Assembly: GCF_011745365.1 (NCBI RefSeq)
Contig: NW_024468912.1
Span: 3,348,001 to 3,412,000, forward strand
Length of the DNA: 64,000 nt
Source of the DNA: Cryphonectria parasitica EP155
Taxonomy: Eukaryota > Ascomycota > Sordariomycetes > Diaporthales > Cryphonectriaceae
Direction of reading: 5' to 3'
Part shown: positions 23,438-36,030 of the stretch, piece by piece
Layout of the letters: each line of letters opens with the position of its first letter
Position numbering within the stretch: the first letter of the stretch is position 1
Program-made: the position numbers and the translations under genes
Notes under the pieces: generated by a model
What the model was told of the DNA's origin: nothing
The model's input: the letters and a program-made list of their open reading frames with translations, nothing else
Databases searched by the model: none

Positions 23438-25663
23438 TCACAACATCATGCTCCTCCTCCTCGACACCCTGTCCTTCAGACTCGAGGATGGCTCTGCCTT
23501 TGTCGGATCACCACTAGCTTCGAATGATGAGTCCTCGTCTAAGGGGCACTCGAGCATCGAGGTTTTTCTCGGTGCCGCCATGGATGCCCTCTTCCGAGAT
23601 GGTCTGAATTCCTTTATCGTCGCATCGGCTGCCTCGCCAGCACTACCCGCCATGGACCTTCGCATCCCCTTGGTGACCCGGCCCCGGGTGGCATTTTCTT
23701 TTGGCTGTGCAGAGGCGGGGGACATGCTTCGGAACTCGTAGGGATCGGTTTCGTCTTGTTTTTCCTTCCCATCGGGCCCTTCTGGGTCCGCTTGCTGCTC
23801 GAAGAGTTGGCTTTGCCTAGAGGAGGGCCTTCGTCGCCTTTCGGTGATGATAGAGTCTGGGAAGTAATCCCCAGGTTGGTCTTTGGGTGCTTCCTTCAAC
23901 AACAATGGACTCAATAAAGCAGGCCTGCGAGCTGCCCGATCTCCGATAGGCTTCTCTCCATCCCCTGACTGCTTTGATGACCCTTCCACTGAGCTTTCAT
24001 CATCGATTTTGAGTTTCGATGAGGATAGAACACCCAGAGGGTGGGCTGAGCTGGAGCGGACAAACTTTCCTTCCCCAGAGACAGCATCAAATAGTTCCTT
24101 TGTGGGCCGACGCATCTTATCCCGAAGGTTTGGCTCGGCATAGCTGATAGCTGGCCTTGCCCTCCTACTAGGGCGTGATGTTTCTCCATGCACTGAAATG
24201 TCGGCCGGAGGCGGTGTGTCACCTGGGTTTGCCTCCACGGACTTGGTCTCGGGGGTTTCGGGGAAGACAATTCCGGGGTCAGCAGATGGTGTAGCTGGTT
24301 CTTCTGGTGGGTTGACCGCCGTGGGGGCAGGGAGATGAGGTATAGGCAGCTTGATAGGGACGACTCTCTTCTTCTTGAGTGGTGCGACGGTCCTTTCCGA
24401 CTCTGTCGTCGCCTTCTTGAGGTTGTCAATCGTTGCTACTTTGATGGTTTTCTTGGGCGACACCAGATCGTCGTTCGTGGTCTTGTCCGCCAAGGGTTTC
24501 CGAGGTCGTCCCACCCCTCGTCCATTCTTCGCACCATTCTTGTGAGATGATAGACCCTTCGCATTCCCACTGGCACGGCTCTTGAGGTCTGTGGTCGCAA
24601 GCGGGTCGTCTAACAGAAGTTTACTGTCGCCATTCTCCTTGTCCACACCAGACTTCGCAGCAGCTTGGATCTCGTAATTCTCATCGCCAAATTTCCTCTT
24701 AGAACCGGCTTTCACGAGAGGAAGAGCTGGAGCGTCGGCCGCCGGCTTTGTGGGCTCTGGGCTCGTGGCTGTGGCGGCCTCCGTCGGCAGTATTGGCCTC
24801 TTCTTCGGGTCGAGTTTCAGCTGTGGAGGCGACTCAGGCGGCGCCAGGGTCTCTCTCCTGATCTTGGGGCTGGTCTCGAGGACACTAGTGGACCTGGAGG
24901 GGCTGTCAATCTTGATCGGATCCTCCTCAACATACCGCGACGTCGGCGGCGGTCCCAGGTCTGGCGAGTCATTGGTGTCTTCGGCATCGGTGCATATGGC
25001 GACAAGCTCTGCATGACTGTCCTGCATGTTAGCTGGTTCCGAAAGCCCCGCACGTCCATGTTGTGCGCCCACGTACCTCATCGTCCTCCGTGGGTAAGTC
25101 TTGTTCTCGTGAATCGGCGGCAACCGCCCTTCCTCCTGCCTGGCAGCCTCCTCCGCGCTCCTGGAGTCTCGAGGCCTCCGCTTCGCTGCTGGGCTGAGGT
25201 CGGCGCTGTGTCTTTGTCTGCTGGTCTTGGTCCCGCCTGGAGACATTGAGACGTGCCGTTTTGCTGCTGGTTCCACGCCCAGCCCCTGGATCATGGCTCC
25301 CCACTCTATAAGCTGTGCCTCCATCCTGGTCTTGATCTCGAGGGCATGGTCGGCTATTCTTTGAGCGCCCTTGTACTCCTTGAGCTCATTCTCCAGCTCT
25401 AGTATCCGGCTGTTGAGGGCGAGGTTGTCCGACAGTAGACGTCCACACTCGCTTTCGAGGGAGCGGATGCGCAGTGATTGAGCAGAGTTGATTTTTGCGA
25501 TATCTCGGTTCTGCCGTAGGAATCTCCTTCGTACTAGAAAGAGGCAGGGAGCATAGTCAGTTTTCTATGCAGTGGCTGGAGTATATGTATATATCCCAAG
25601 AGGGAGCAACTCACGAGTTTCTAAGGCGTCTGTTGACACGGGGGGCTCGTTCAATCTTGCCAT
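23438..25663 (-). CDS. sgo1: Shugoshin (Sgo1), centromeric cohesin protector
   Basis: Shugoshin recruits PP2A to centromeres, protects cohesin and senses tension. Exons: 25663-25615, 25533-25077, 25016-23438 (2085 nt, 694 aa). The N-terminal exon pair encodes the diagnostic coiled coil (RRRFLRQNRDIAKINSAQSL, then LRIRSLESE). The C-terminal basic SGO motif lies at about residues 449-476 (SRPSRRARPAISYAEP, then NLRDKMRRPTKE). A KEN box (VDKENG, about residue 295) suggests APC/C-dependent turnover. Intron 2 is 60 nt with a CTAAC branch point; a nearer CAG acceptor would give a 55-nt intron and shift the frame, so the GACAG acceptor was chosen. The middle is Pro/Ser/Lys-rich and disordered. The gene is divergent from dad2. 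Confidence 0.95.
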
Positions 25664-26211
25664 TGTATCATAATCAGGGTCGCAAACGCTCGTGGAAAGC
25701 GGAATCGGTGCCTAGGAGGTGTTGAAGGTCGGAGGTGGATTAGGGATATATCTGGGGTTGAGATGCTGTCTGGTGGGCTCTTTTTCACAACAGTCGAAAT
25801 ATGGGCTGGGAGTCAATTCTGGTGGCGGAGGAGGAGCATGCAGTCTGAATTGAGTGGCAGGTGTGGATGCTGTAAGGTCCCCTGTTTTCCCTTAGGCGAA
25901 TGGCTAACAAAAGCTCACAAAATAGAGCTAGGACCGTTGCCGGAGCAACTTCCCCTGCTAGCTCCCCGTTGGCCAACGTCAGGGACCCCACCGTGACAGT
26001 GACCCTTGACAGCCATGCAGCATACCCCTGTAGGCCTATGAAGATCAGCGTCAGGGGCTCCCGCAAAGACGACGCCCCTCCTGCGATTTCTCGGTTATCT
26101 ACTTGGTACGATTATTTTGTCATTTACGACGTCACAAACAAAACCCCAGAACAGACCAGTCGTTGAAACAAGACGACACAACCAACCACCGGAGGTGAAG
26201 GAAAAACAAAA
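25664..26211. promoter_or_regulatory. Shared bidirectional promoter of sgo1 and dad2
   Basis: 548 bases between the two start codons, so the promoters must share DNA. A CRE-like GACGTCA core is at 26128-26134, about 80 bases upstream of the dad2 start. No clear MCB (ACGCGT) box was seen. Which gene the element serves is unknown. Confidence 0.6.
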
Positions 26212-26752
26212 ATGTCATACCAGGGAAGCAGATCAATACCTGCACACATCCGGCAGCCCTCGATGGCCGGGCCATCTGCATCGACAGGCCAGTCGCCAGC
26301 GCTGGTGGCACGGGTCAACGAGAAGAAGGCCGAGCTTGAGAACCTCAGAGAGCTGCGCGACCTAAGCGCGGCAGTCGCATCGCAGATGGAGGCACTGGAG
26401 CAGAAGCTCGCGACGCTCTCTGACGGCACGGAAGGTATGCATGGCTGAATCGACGGAGAGGAAAGGACAACTGTGAAGTAGCTGACGCGACCATCAGCTA
26501 TCGCGCTCGTTATGAGCAACTGGCATAACGTCCTCCGCGCCATCAGCATGGCTTCCTGTTAGTCCTACTATCCCTCTTGCATCAACTGATCACAGGCCAT
26601 CGGAAAGAAGGTTTTGCTGACATCTCTGCCTAGCCAAATTACCCAAACCACAAGTAGATGCAGAAGGCGGCGGGGCAGCACTACCGCAGACGCTGGTCCG
26701 TATACCAACCGACCACGCGCCTGCCCTACAAGCCCGAGCCGAAGGTTCCTAG
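26212..26752 (+). CDS. dad2: DASH/Dam1 complex subunit Dad2
   Basis: Small subunit of the fungal-specific DASH (Dam1) ring that couples kinetochores to spindle microtubules. Exons: 26212-26434, 26498-26557, 26634-26752 (402 nt, 133 aa). The family core is clear: a helix rich in Ala/Glu/Leu (ARVNEKKAELENLRELRDLS, then ASQMEALEQKLATLSDGTE), then MSNWHNVLRAISMAS and KLPKP. The C-terminal tail of about 35 residues is less conserved and ends ARAEGS. Introns have GTATGC and GTTAGT donors and CAG/TAG acceptors. Head to head with sgo1, another chromosome-segregation gene. Confidence 0.95.
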
Positions 26753-26949
26753 CTGGCTGAGCTAGCACGAACCTCAGGGCGCCGGCTCTCCCGAATTGCT
26801 ATATAAACTCAGTCCACGACTTACTACGATGATGCTTCTCCATCCAAGGCTTCCGGCCATCAACATACGCCTGCGCGCTTGTGCAATTTGTTATTAAATT
26901 CTTTCCCACCCCGATAACATCATCATCTCACGTGTAATCGTTCGCAAAC

Positions 26950-28335
26950 ATGGCTACCACTACACCTCCCCATCACGAGCCAGATGGCAACTTCACTGCT
27001 GAGGAGATTGCAGTACTGCACCAAGCCGGTCTGATATCAGACCCTCTTCCAGGAGGCAAACGCAAAGCCAGCGTCTCTCTGACCAGTCCACCAACGTCCC
27101 ATGGTTCATGGTCCTCGGGCTCTTCTTCATCCCCGGTAGCTTCTATACGCATCAAAAGACGGCCCATTGACGCAGGAGATCAAACCTTTGAATTTCCTAC
27201 CAGCGAAGAGAGCGTTGCAGCCCTCGAGTTCATGGGTTTCAATAACGAAGTCGCAACTGAGATTCATGCTCGCTTCGTGGCCCGCTCCGACCCGGACCAG
27301 AACCCTGACTCCATCCTTGATTACGCAAAATCCTTCATTAGGGAAATTGATCCGTACGAGAACCTGCCTGATAGCGAAGCTCTTTCTCTCATGGGCATCA
27401 ACTCCTATCTTCAAGCTGTTTTCACAGACCCGCAACACGCCGACATGATGCGCACAGAAACACTTCATTACTGGGTTTGCGACACGTTGCGCCTCAATTA
27501 TCTCACAATCTCCGAACTTCACGATCGTTGCCATCGTTTCGTGGAACGCGGTCGACCGAGCAAGAAGAAGGCTCGCAAGAGCCTTTCAGAAACCACAAAC
27601 CTCTACCAACCACCTCAGTCACAAGGCGAATCATCTTCGGCACAAACCCAGAGACCTGTGACGACAGAGCCAAGGTATTTGGACCGCGTACAATTGCCAG
27701 AAGGATGTGTCTACGACGAAGGCAGCTACACCGTCCTCCCAGATCATTACGTGCTTTACAAAGCCCAAGCTAGTTGTGAGGTTGGACGATACTTTCTTCA
27801 AGCTGCCGGAAATGTGGGAATAAAATCTATCGCGAGATCTTCTGGTGGTGATTTCAACTACGTCAACGACGCCTGGTACTTCACGCTGGAGCAAGCCACT
27901 GCTGAGGAGTATCGTGCATGGGCAGCGTTACGATGTCCCAAATCTGAGACATGGATCATCCGGATCCAAGTGCCCAAGACCTTTATTGCAAGTCTCCGCA
28001 TGGAGTATCTTTGGTACGGTGCAGATTGGAAGAACTACGTGTGGCACTGCAAACAGAAATTCATACCCCCACAACGATTCGACAGATTGTGGCAGAACAC
28101 TGATCTCATTAAGGGCCACATATGTTCTGCGCTACCATCCAAGATTGAACGCATTTCACGGGAAGATATTCAGGACAGCATGACTCCAGACAGCGTCCTC
28201 AAGCTTCCGAACTCCCGTCAAAAATGTACGCAGTGGGCGTTCATGCATGTCTCCGTTGCGATGCGACTCGCAGAGGAGATACAGGGCAAGGTCCAAATCG
28301 AAATCACACCGCCGAAGTGGGAGGAAACATCCTAG
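26950..28335 (+). CDS. Unknown fungal protein, UBA-like N-terminus and ADP-ribosyltransferase-like C-terminus
   Basis: Single-exon gene, 461 aa, ATG in good context (aacATGG). I do not recognise a named gene. Residues about 80-130 contain LEFMGF followed by a short helix, like a UBA domain, and a similar LSLMGI segment follows near residue 143. After a basic linker (about 200-235) comes a C-terminal domain with HYVLYKAQ, then GGDFNYVNDAWYFTLEQATA with YRAWA, then DLIKGHICSALPS. The spacing and type of these motifs resemble the three conserved strands of ADP-ribosyltransferase-fold families (Arg/His-Tyr strand; DF...YxT...A..YA; hIxGxI), but the canonical catalytic residues cannot be assigned. 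It has no introns, unlike almost all its neighbours. Function, location and partners are unknown. Confidence 0.8.
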   Translation: MATTTPPHHEPDGNFTAEEIAVLHQAGLISDPLPGGKRKASVSLTSPPTSHGSWSSGSSSSPVASIRIKRRPIDAGDQTFEFPTSEESVAALEFMGFNNEVATEIHARFVARSDPDQNPDSILDYAKSFIREIDPYENLPDSEALSLMGINSYLQAVFTDPQHADMMRTETLHYWVCDTLRLNYLTISELHDRCHRFVERGRPSKKKARKSLSETTNLYQPPQSQGESSSAQTQRPVTTEPRYLDRVQLPEGCVYDEGSYTVLPDHYVLYKAQASCEVGRYFLQAAGNVGIKSIARSSGGDFNYVNDAWYFTLEQATAEEYRAWAALRCPKSETWIIRIQVPKTFIASLRMEYLWYGADWKNYVWHCKQKFIPPQRFDRLWQNTDLIKGHICSALPSKIERISREDIQDSMTPDSVLKLPNSRQKCTQWAFMHVSVAMRLAEEIQGKVQIEITPPKWEETS

Positions 28336-28845
28336 CCACTGTTGTTAGACATTTTTACTTTTTTATTGCACTCGTCGCACTTGCAACTTTTATAGTTTGT
28401 ATTTGTTTACTCGCACGAACCAAGTCAGCCGCGACCTGCAGCGGATCATGGTACACTGATAAATAAACGTGCTCGTGCTTATGCTCATGCTCATTGGTTT
28501 CCATCTCTTGTGCTTCTCCAGGTCTTCAACAACATTACTCTTTTGAGCTCATGTCAACTTTTCTTTATAATCAACATTGACTTACCGCCCCCCCCCCCGG
28601 TCCCCCCGCGGCTCCCATATCGATTTACATTCCTGTGCCTTACGAGAGTGGTAAACTAGACGTGTTTCTTTTGATTCGGCCGAATTGCGTTGCTGAGTGG
28701 CCCAATTTTGTCTGAGATTCTGGCACGAAGCAAAAGCGGCTTTCCAAAATAGGATCAACCCCCTTGTCAACCCGTGTCAGGTCAACCCCAGGGCGAGACG
28801 ATTTAGATCCCTTAGATCCGAACATCCCCCCCCCGTCCCCCCACC
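28336..28845. other. Intergenic region with poly-C, upstream of the TPX2-like gene
   Basis: 510 bases between two plus-strand genes. It holds a C11 run at about 28588-28598 and another poly-C run at about 28827-28833, just before the downstream ATG. No gene is supported. Confidence 0.5.
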
Positions 28846-31138
28846 ATGGCTCTGCTTTCTTCTCAGCCTACTTCTGATTATGCCTTTATGAAGCACACCC
28901 CTCCTTCAGCTTCTTCTTCTTCTTCCTCCTCCCCTGGCTGTCGCACATCCTCAAAGCGCAACACGGTTCATTGGGAGAAACGCGATCTAGACATCTCTGA
29001 CAAGGAAAACGAAGACCCAGAGACGCGCCACGACGCGTCCCCCTTGCATAAATCCGAAAGTCTGGGGTTGTTCAAGCCATCCCAAGGCGGTGCTCGTATT
29101 GATCTCCACGACAGGAAGTTCCGAGGCCAACAGCGGCGTGCGCCACTTGCAGCCGAGACTTTTATTGCGCCGAGATCATCAGGCGCTACTAGCACACACG
29201 CTGAAACAGACACAGGTTGGGACATTCACGCCCCCAGCGATCTGATCATATGTCTCCTCTTAGTTTACTTGACTGACCTGAACCTGCCTGCTACTAGTAG
29301 ACGCTCTTGGTGGCCACGACCTGGTCAAGGCTGCCAGAAGTCTTGATCCCAACGAGAACGTCTTTGAGCAGCACAAGAAGAAGCAGTTTCAATGGGTCTT
29401 GTCCCTCCCTGCCTCAGCTGCCCAAAGATCCACCCAGCAGTCACAGAATAGCCCCTTGGACCTCACTTCTCACCACACCCCTGACGAGGGCGGCAGACGA
29501 TACTTTGGCTGCAACCTGCTGACCTGGACCAAGAAGGCTGGAAGAGAAGGCCAGTTCCCAGGCGACCCGGAAGACAAGTATCTGCTCCTAGCCACGCCTA
29601 TCGATCTCAGACCAGAACAGAGCACGACGGCGCACCTTGGCTTCACCACGTGCGAGTTTCGTGTCCTGCAAGAGGAGACTCGAGAGATTGAGAAGATGGC
29701 AGCCTCTCAGACGGTGGTGAACACCCCGACCAGCGCCACAAGCAACGCCTACCGACCCAGTCCCCTGAGTGCCAGCAGTGCCCATTGGTCTACTGCTGTG
29801 GAGGCGTCAGAGGACAGCGACAATACTCTCACGATGGATCTCCGCCATCATGAGATGAAGGCCCCCCTCAGCACGATCGAGGACTCTTTTGAGGAGCTCG
29901 ACATGCTCGAGGATCATATTGAGGAAATGGCAGACGCGGCTGCGCAAATGAGCATCAAGGACAACCAGCAGCAGCAGCAGCAGCAGCAGCAAGAGAAACC
30001 TGTCGCAGCAACCCGGTCCGCGCCTCAGGAGGCGCATCAAGAAGGCGCCCAGGCAAAGAGAAGTGTCTCAGCGCGCCGCAGCACAGCTCATGATGCCGCT
30101 TCTCTGCCAGGATCCGACCGTGGCAATGCGCAGACGCCGACGGCGGCAACGCTGAGGAAGGTGGCTCGTCCAGCCAGCCTGGCCCCACCCAAGCCCCTTC
30201 AGAAGACCAGCAAGCGGCCTACTGTTCCGACCTTTGAGCTGCCCGGTGAGAGAGTCTCCAGGGAGCTGAAGGAAAAGAAGGCAGCGCGGCTGTCGATGCA
30301 GCTCGTCGACCCGCAGAAGGCGGCCGGCGAGTCGGCGAGCTCTCCACAGCGCACCCGCTCCATCCGGTCTAGCAAGCCGCCGACAGTCCCTAAGTTTGAA
30401 CTGCCTGGTGAGCGGTACTCGCGTCAGAAGAAGGAACGCCTGGAGCAGAAGCTGAAGGAGGAGGAGGAGGAAGCCCGCAGGCGCCGCCAGTTCAAGGCCA
30501 GGCCGTCGCCGGCAAAGGCTGCGCCCAGCACTGTGCGCTCGACGTTTACCAGCCGTCAGCGTCAAAGCACGGGTGTCCAGCCAGAGCAGCAGGCTGCCGC
30601 CACTGCGGAGTCCTCACCCAAGGCGGGAGCGGCGAAGCGTCAGGCGGTGACAATGACCCCCTCGGCCGCACGTACAGCTAGTCTCGCGTCCGTGTCGACG
30701 GCGACGACCGCGGTCCGAGGTCGCACCTCGAGCTTTGGGTCGTCACAGGTCAGCACGCGCGCGACGTCGTCCTCGGCCGGTAGTGCGGTGTCGTCGACAA
30801 CCAGGAAGCGCAGCAGCGTGTCGGCGGAGGAGCTCCAGCAGCAAAAGGCACGGGGTCGCCAGATCTACGCCCGGGATAACAATGCAGGACAGGTGAAGGC
30901 GCGGGAGGAGCAAGACCGCAAAGAGGCCATCAAGTTGGCCAGGCAGAAGTATGCAGAGATGAGTCGTATGAAGGCCGCGCAGGGCCGTGCGAGAAGAAGC
31001 CAGCAGCAGTCCTCTTTGTGTGCCGAGGAGAGTGCGCCCGCCTCGACGTCGTCCCCCTCCGCCTCCTCCATTGCCAACCCCGAGGAGATCCCACCTCGTG
31101 TTCCGCAGCACCTGTCTGGAATCGGCAGGAACTTCTGA
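28846..31138 (+). CDS. Predicted mitotic, TPX2-like disordered protein with KEN box
   Basis: Exons 28846-29215 and 29298-31138 give 2211 nt and 736 aa. The start has an ideal context (caccATGGC). The N-terminus is Ser-rich and carries a KEN box (SDKENEDPE, residues 53-55). A conserved-looking region around FEQHKKKQFQWVLSLP follows the intron. Residues about 435-520 hold two copies of FELPGERxSR, the second running through an acidic/basic helix (LKEEEEEARRRRQFKARPSP), which resembles the TPX2-family signature ending FKAxPxP. The C-terminus has another charged helix (KEAIKLARQKYAEMSRMKAA). A polyQ run lies near 29968-29993. The intron donor GTTGGG is weak and the acceptor is a tandem TAGTAG, so the junction is less certain. 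Family membership is inferred and unconfirmed. Confidence 0.75.
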
Positions 31139-31149
31139 AGAGCATCGAA

Positions 31150-31155
<6 letters not shown>

Positions 31156-31192
<37 letters not shown>
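31156..31192. repeat. (AG)18 microsatellite
   Basis: Dinucleotide run beginning about 18 bases after the stop codon of the TPX2-like gene, probably inside its 3' untranslated region. Confidence 0.9.
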
Positions 31193-31195
<3 letters not shown>

Positions 31196-31810
31196 TTGAT
31201 GCGTCATCGTCTTGGATGAAGTGCTTGCGCGACTGAAACAAAGTTCTACGGTCTGTCGGGCGTGGTCTTATAAATGCAACCAGCACAGACTGGATCCATG
31301 TTTTGGTAATCAACCAAGAACCGCAATGGTCGGATGCTTGAAAGGTGAACTGTATTGGAAGATTCTGGTTACGGATATGATGGGTGATGGGAGGCCAGGA
31401 GTTGGAAGCGTTCTTGTATTGTGTCATGTCCATGGCCTCGGGTTGCCGTGGTCATTTATTGGGAGTTAGGGCTAGGGAAGAAGGAGTGAAGTAACATGGG
31501 GATTACGGAGGAGGGTGTATTGTTCTTGTTTGTTTGTTTGTTTGTTTTCCTCCGAGAACACGCTGGTGTCGTGCGTTGTTGGAATTGTAGGATTATCGCT
31601 TTGTAGTCGAGACAATATACTCCCTACTAGCCGTGCAAAGTCTTTCATCTTGTATCTTTCTGCTAGCCAGCCTGTGAGTTTGAGTGATTCTGCAGCCAAT
31701 CGTGATGAGCTGTGACAAGACTAAGTACTGGCCACTTGGACAATCTCATGCAGTGCTCACTCGCCCGTGTGTATGCATGTAGAAACCAAAAGCCACCAAG
31801 CAACCAAAAG

Positions 31811-31812
<2 letters not shown>

Positions 31813-31850
<38 letters not shown>
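31813..31850. repeat. (GA)19 microsatellite
   Basis: Uninterrupted dinucleotide run in the region between the TPX2-like gene and the carboxylesterase gene. Confidence 0.9.
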
Positions 31851-31854
<4 letters not shown>

Positions 31855-32737
31855 AAGAAAGAGCAAAGGGGAGTATGCAGCCAGCAACATTGCAGTTGTA
31901 AGTATAAGAGTCTCAATTGAACATATGAAAAGCAGTTGTCTTCACCGCTGCTGCAAACGTTGCCAGGATCATTTGTTTTACAGCGGGTGTGCACGCCACG
32001 TGAACCACTGTCCACTGTAACTTGGAGCTTTTTCCCCCTTCATTTTTGACCGGCCCCCCCCCCTCCCCCTTTCCTTTCTTCTTTTCCTTCTACATTTTCC
32101 CCCGACAATATGATGGACTGCTTCTTCTAATGTGCTCGCCTTTTCTATTGGCATGCCTCCTGTCGCAATTTTGGTCCCTTCGTTCGGCGCAAATGCTGGC
32201 CAGGACGGTGCGCAAGTAGTGGTAGGAAGAGGACAAGGTCTGATGAGAATTGGGGACGCAAGTGGTGCAGGTGGAGATGCAGGTGCAGGTGCTCGGCGGG
32301 TAATTCTGCCGACCGGGTTGCTGGACTTCATTTTCCACATCGACAACAACAGCAGCACTACATTGACAGTTAGCCTCGTGGCTCTTGTTGTCATTGTCGT
32401 TGTTGTTGCACTTTTGCTGCTCGTTAATTGGGGTTTTTGGATACGTCATCGTTTTGGGGGATTCAAGTGGACTGCGTACCGTGGGATTTGGGATTGTGAG
32501 AAGAAGTTGTTGTTTGTGTTGGAAGAACAAGAAGAGGTAAAGGAGGAGGAGAGAGAAGACGAAGAGAAGGAGAAGGAAGAAGGGTCTTCTGGGTTAGAGG
32601 TCAAGACTTGGAGACCATCTCATCTGGATCCTGAGACTCTTCGTCACCACTCATCGTCACCACACGCTATCCACGCCATATCCAACACCACAGCAACAAC
32701 TACGACGACGACGACGACCACCACCACCACAGTCACC

Positions 32738-35143
<2,406 letters not shown>

Positions 35144-36030
35144 TCTATTTTTAACTAGATGTTTATATATGGGCTGTGTACATGTGTGTATATGCCTTTC
35201 TACTATGCCTCCTTTGCAAATTTCCGAGGGCCAATGTAAGTACAGTTGTAGACATTAATTGAGTTGCTTTGTGACGTTTGGCCGACTTGACAGAGCCTCA
35301 TTCTATTCGAACCATTCCCAAATAAAGATTTGTGTCTTGACTACGAGTGAGTATAGCTCTGTGTTGCACATTTTATAATATTCGATCATCCCCCTTTCAA
35401 CTTCCACGACGAGTTCTCTTGATCCCCCCAGTAAATCCAGACGGCACGTCTGATGACATTTCCATCAGAACACCCCCAAATATGCGACCGTCGGTCCCCC
35501 AAGATCGCTCACTATTCCTACATCCATCCCCCAACAAAAGTCATGTACAATTTGTATTAAAAAGAAAAGACAAAAAAGAAGCCAGTCCGAACATATGCAC
35601 CATGTCGTGTTCGTATAATGTTCGAAAGGTTGGTTTTCAGGTGCCAAGCTGACCTGCGACCCTCGAGCTGTGCTCCGTCAACGACAGAGTAGTAGCCCCG
35701 CCGGTCCCAGTTGCATCGTTCGTCTGTTGCCAATCTGTGTATATACAGCCGGCATTGTTTTGTATGACGGTAGAAGAAAGCTTTTCCCCGCAAAACGCCT
35801 TGCAACGCCGTAATGGGGGCATAAAAATAAAGGATATATATCAGGATAAAAGAGGCCCCAGGACAAAAGGTGGAAAATTAAAGCCAATACTGTGTCGAAG
35901 CATAACCAGATGTTTGGCGAAAAGAGGAGAAAGGGTATCAAGCGCAGACCAATTCATGCGTGGTAGCTGTTCAACCATTGCCGTTCCGTAAGCTCATCCA
36001 TTCCGAGACCAGCAAGTCACTTTTCGGGTT
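35144..36030. other. Convergent 3' region
   Basis: About 890 bases between the carboxylesterase stop (plus) and the stop of the Ser/Thr-rich membrane protein gene (minus). Moderately AT-rich with several AATAAA-like motifs. No gene recognised. Confidence 0.5.

Larger units (their letters stand above)
31139..32737. other. Intergenic region with two GA microsatellites, upstream of the carboxylesterase
   Basis: Contains (AG)n at 31156-31192 and (GA)19 at about 31813-31850, a CACGTG core at 31997-32002 and a poly-C run near 32056. From about 32153 a frame runs open into the carboxylesterase; it would encode a hydrophobic helix and an acidic stretch, but the better start lies at 32738. No independent gene is supported. 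Confidence 0.5.

Noticed and set aside
25017..25076. 55-nt version of sgo1 intron 2 ending at the nearer CAG
   Set aside because: It would shift the frame and lose the long C-terminal frame with the SGO motif; the 60-nt version keeps it.
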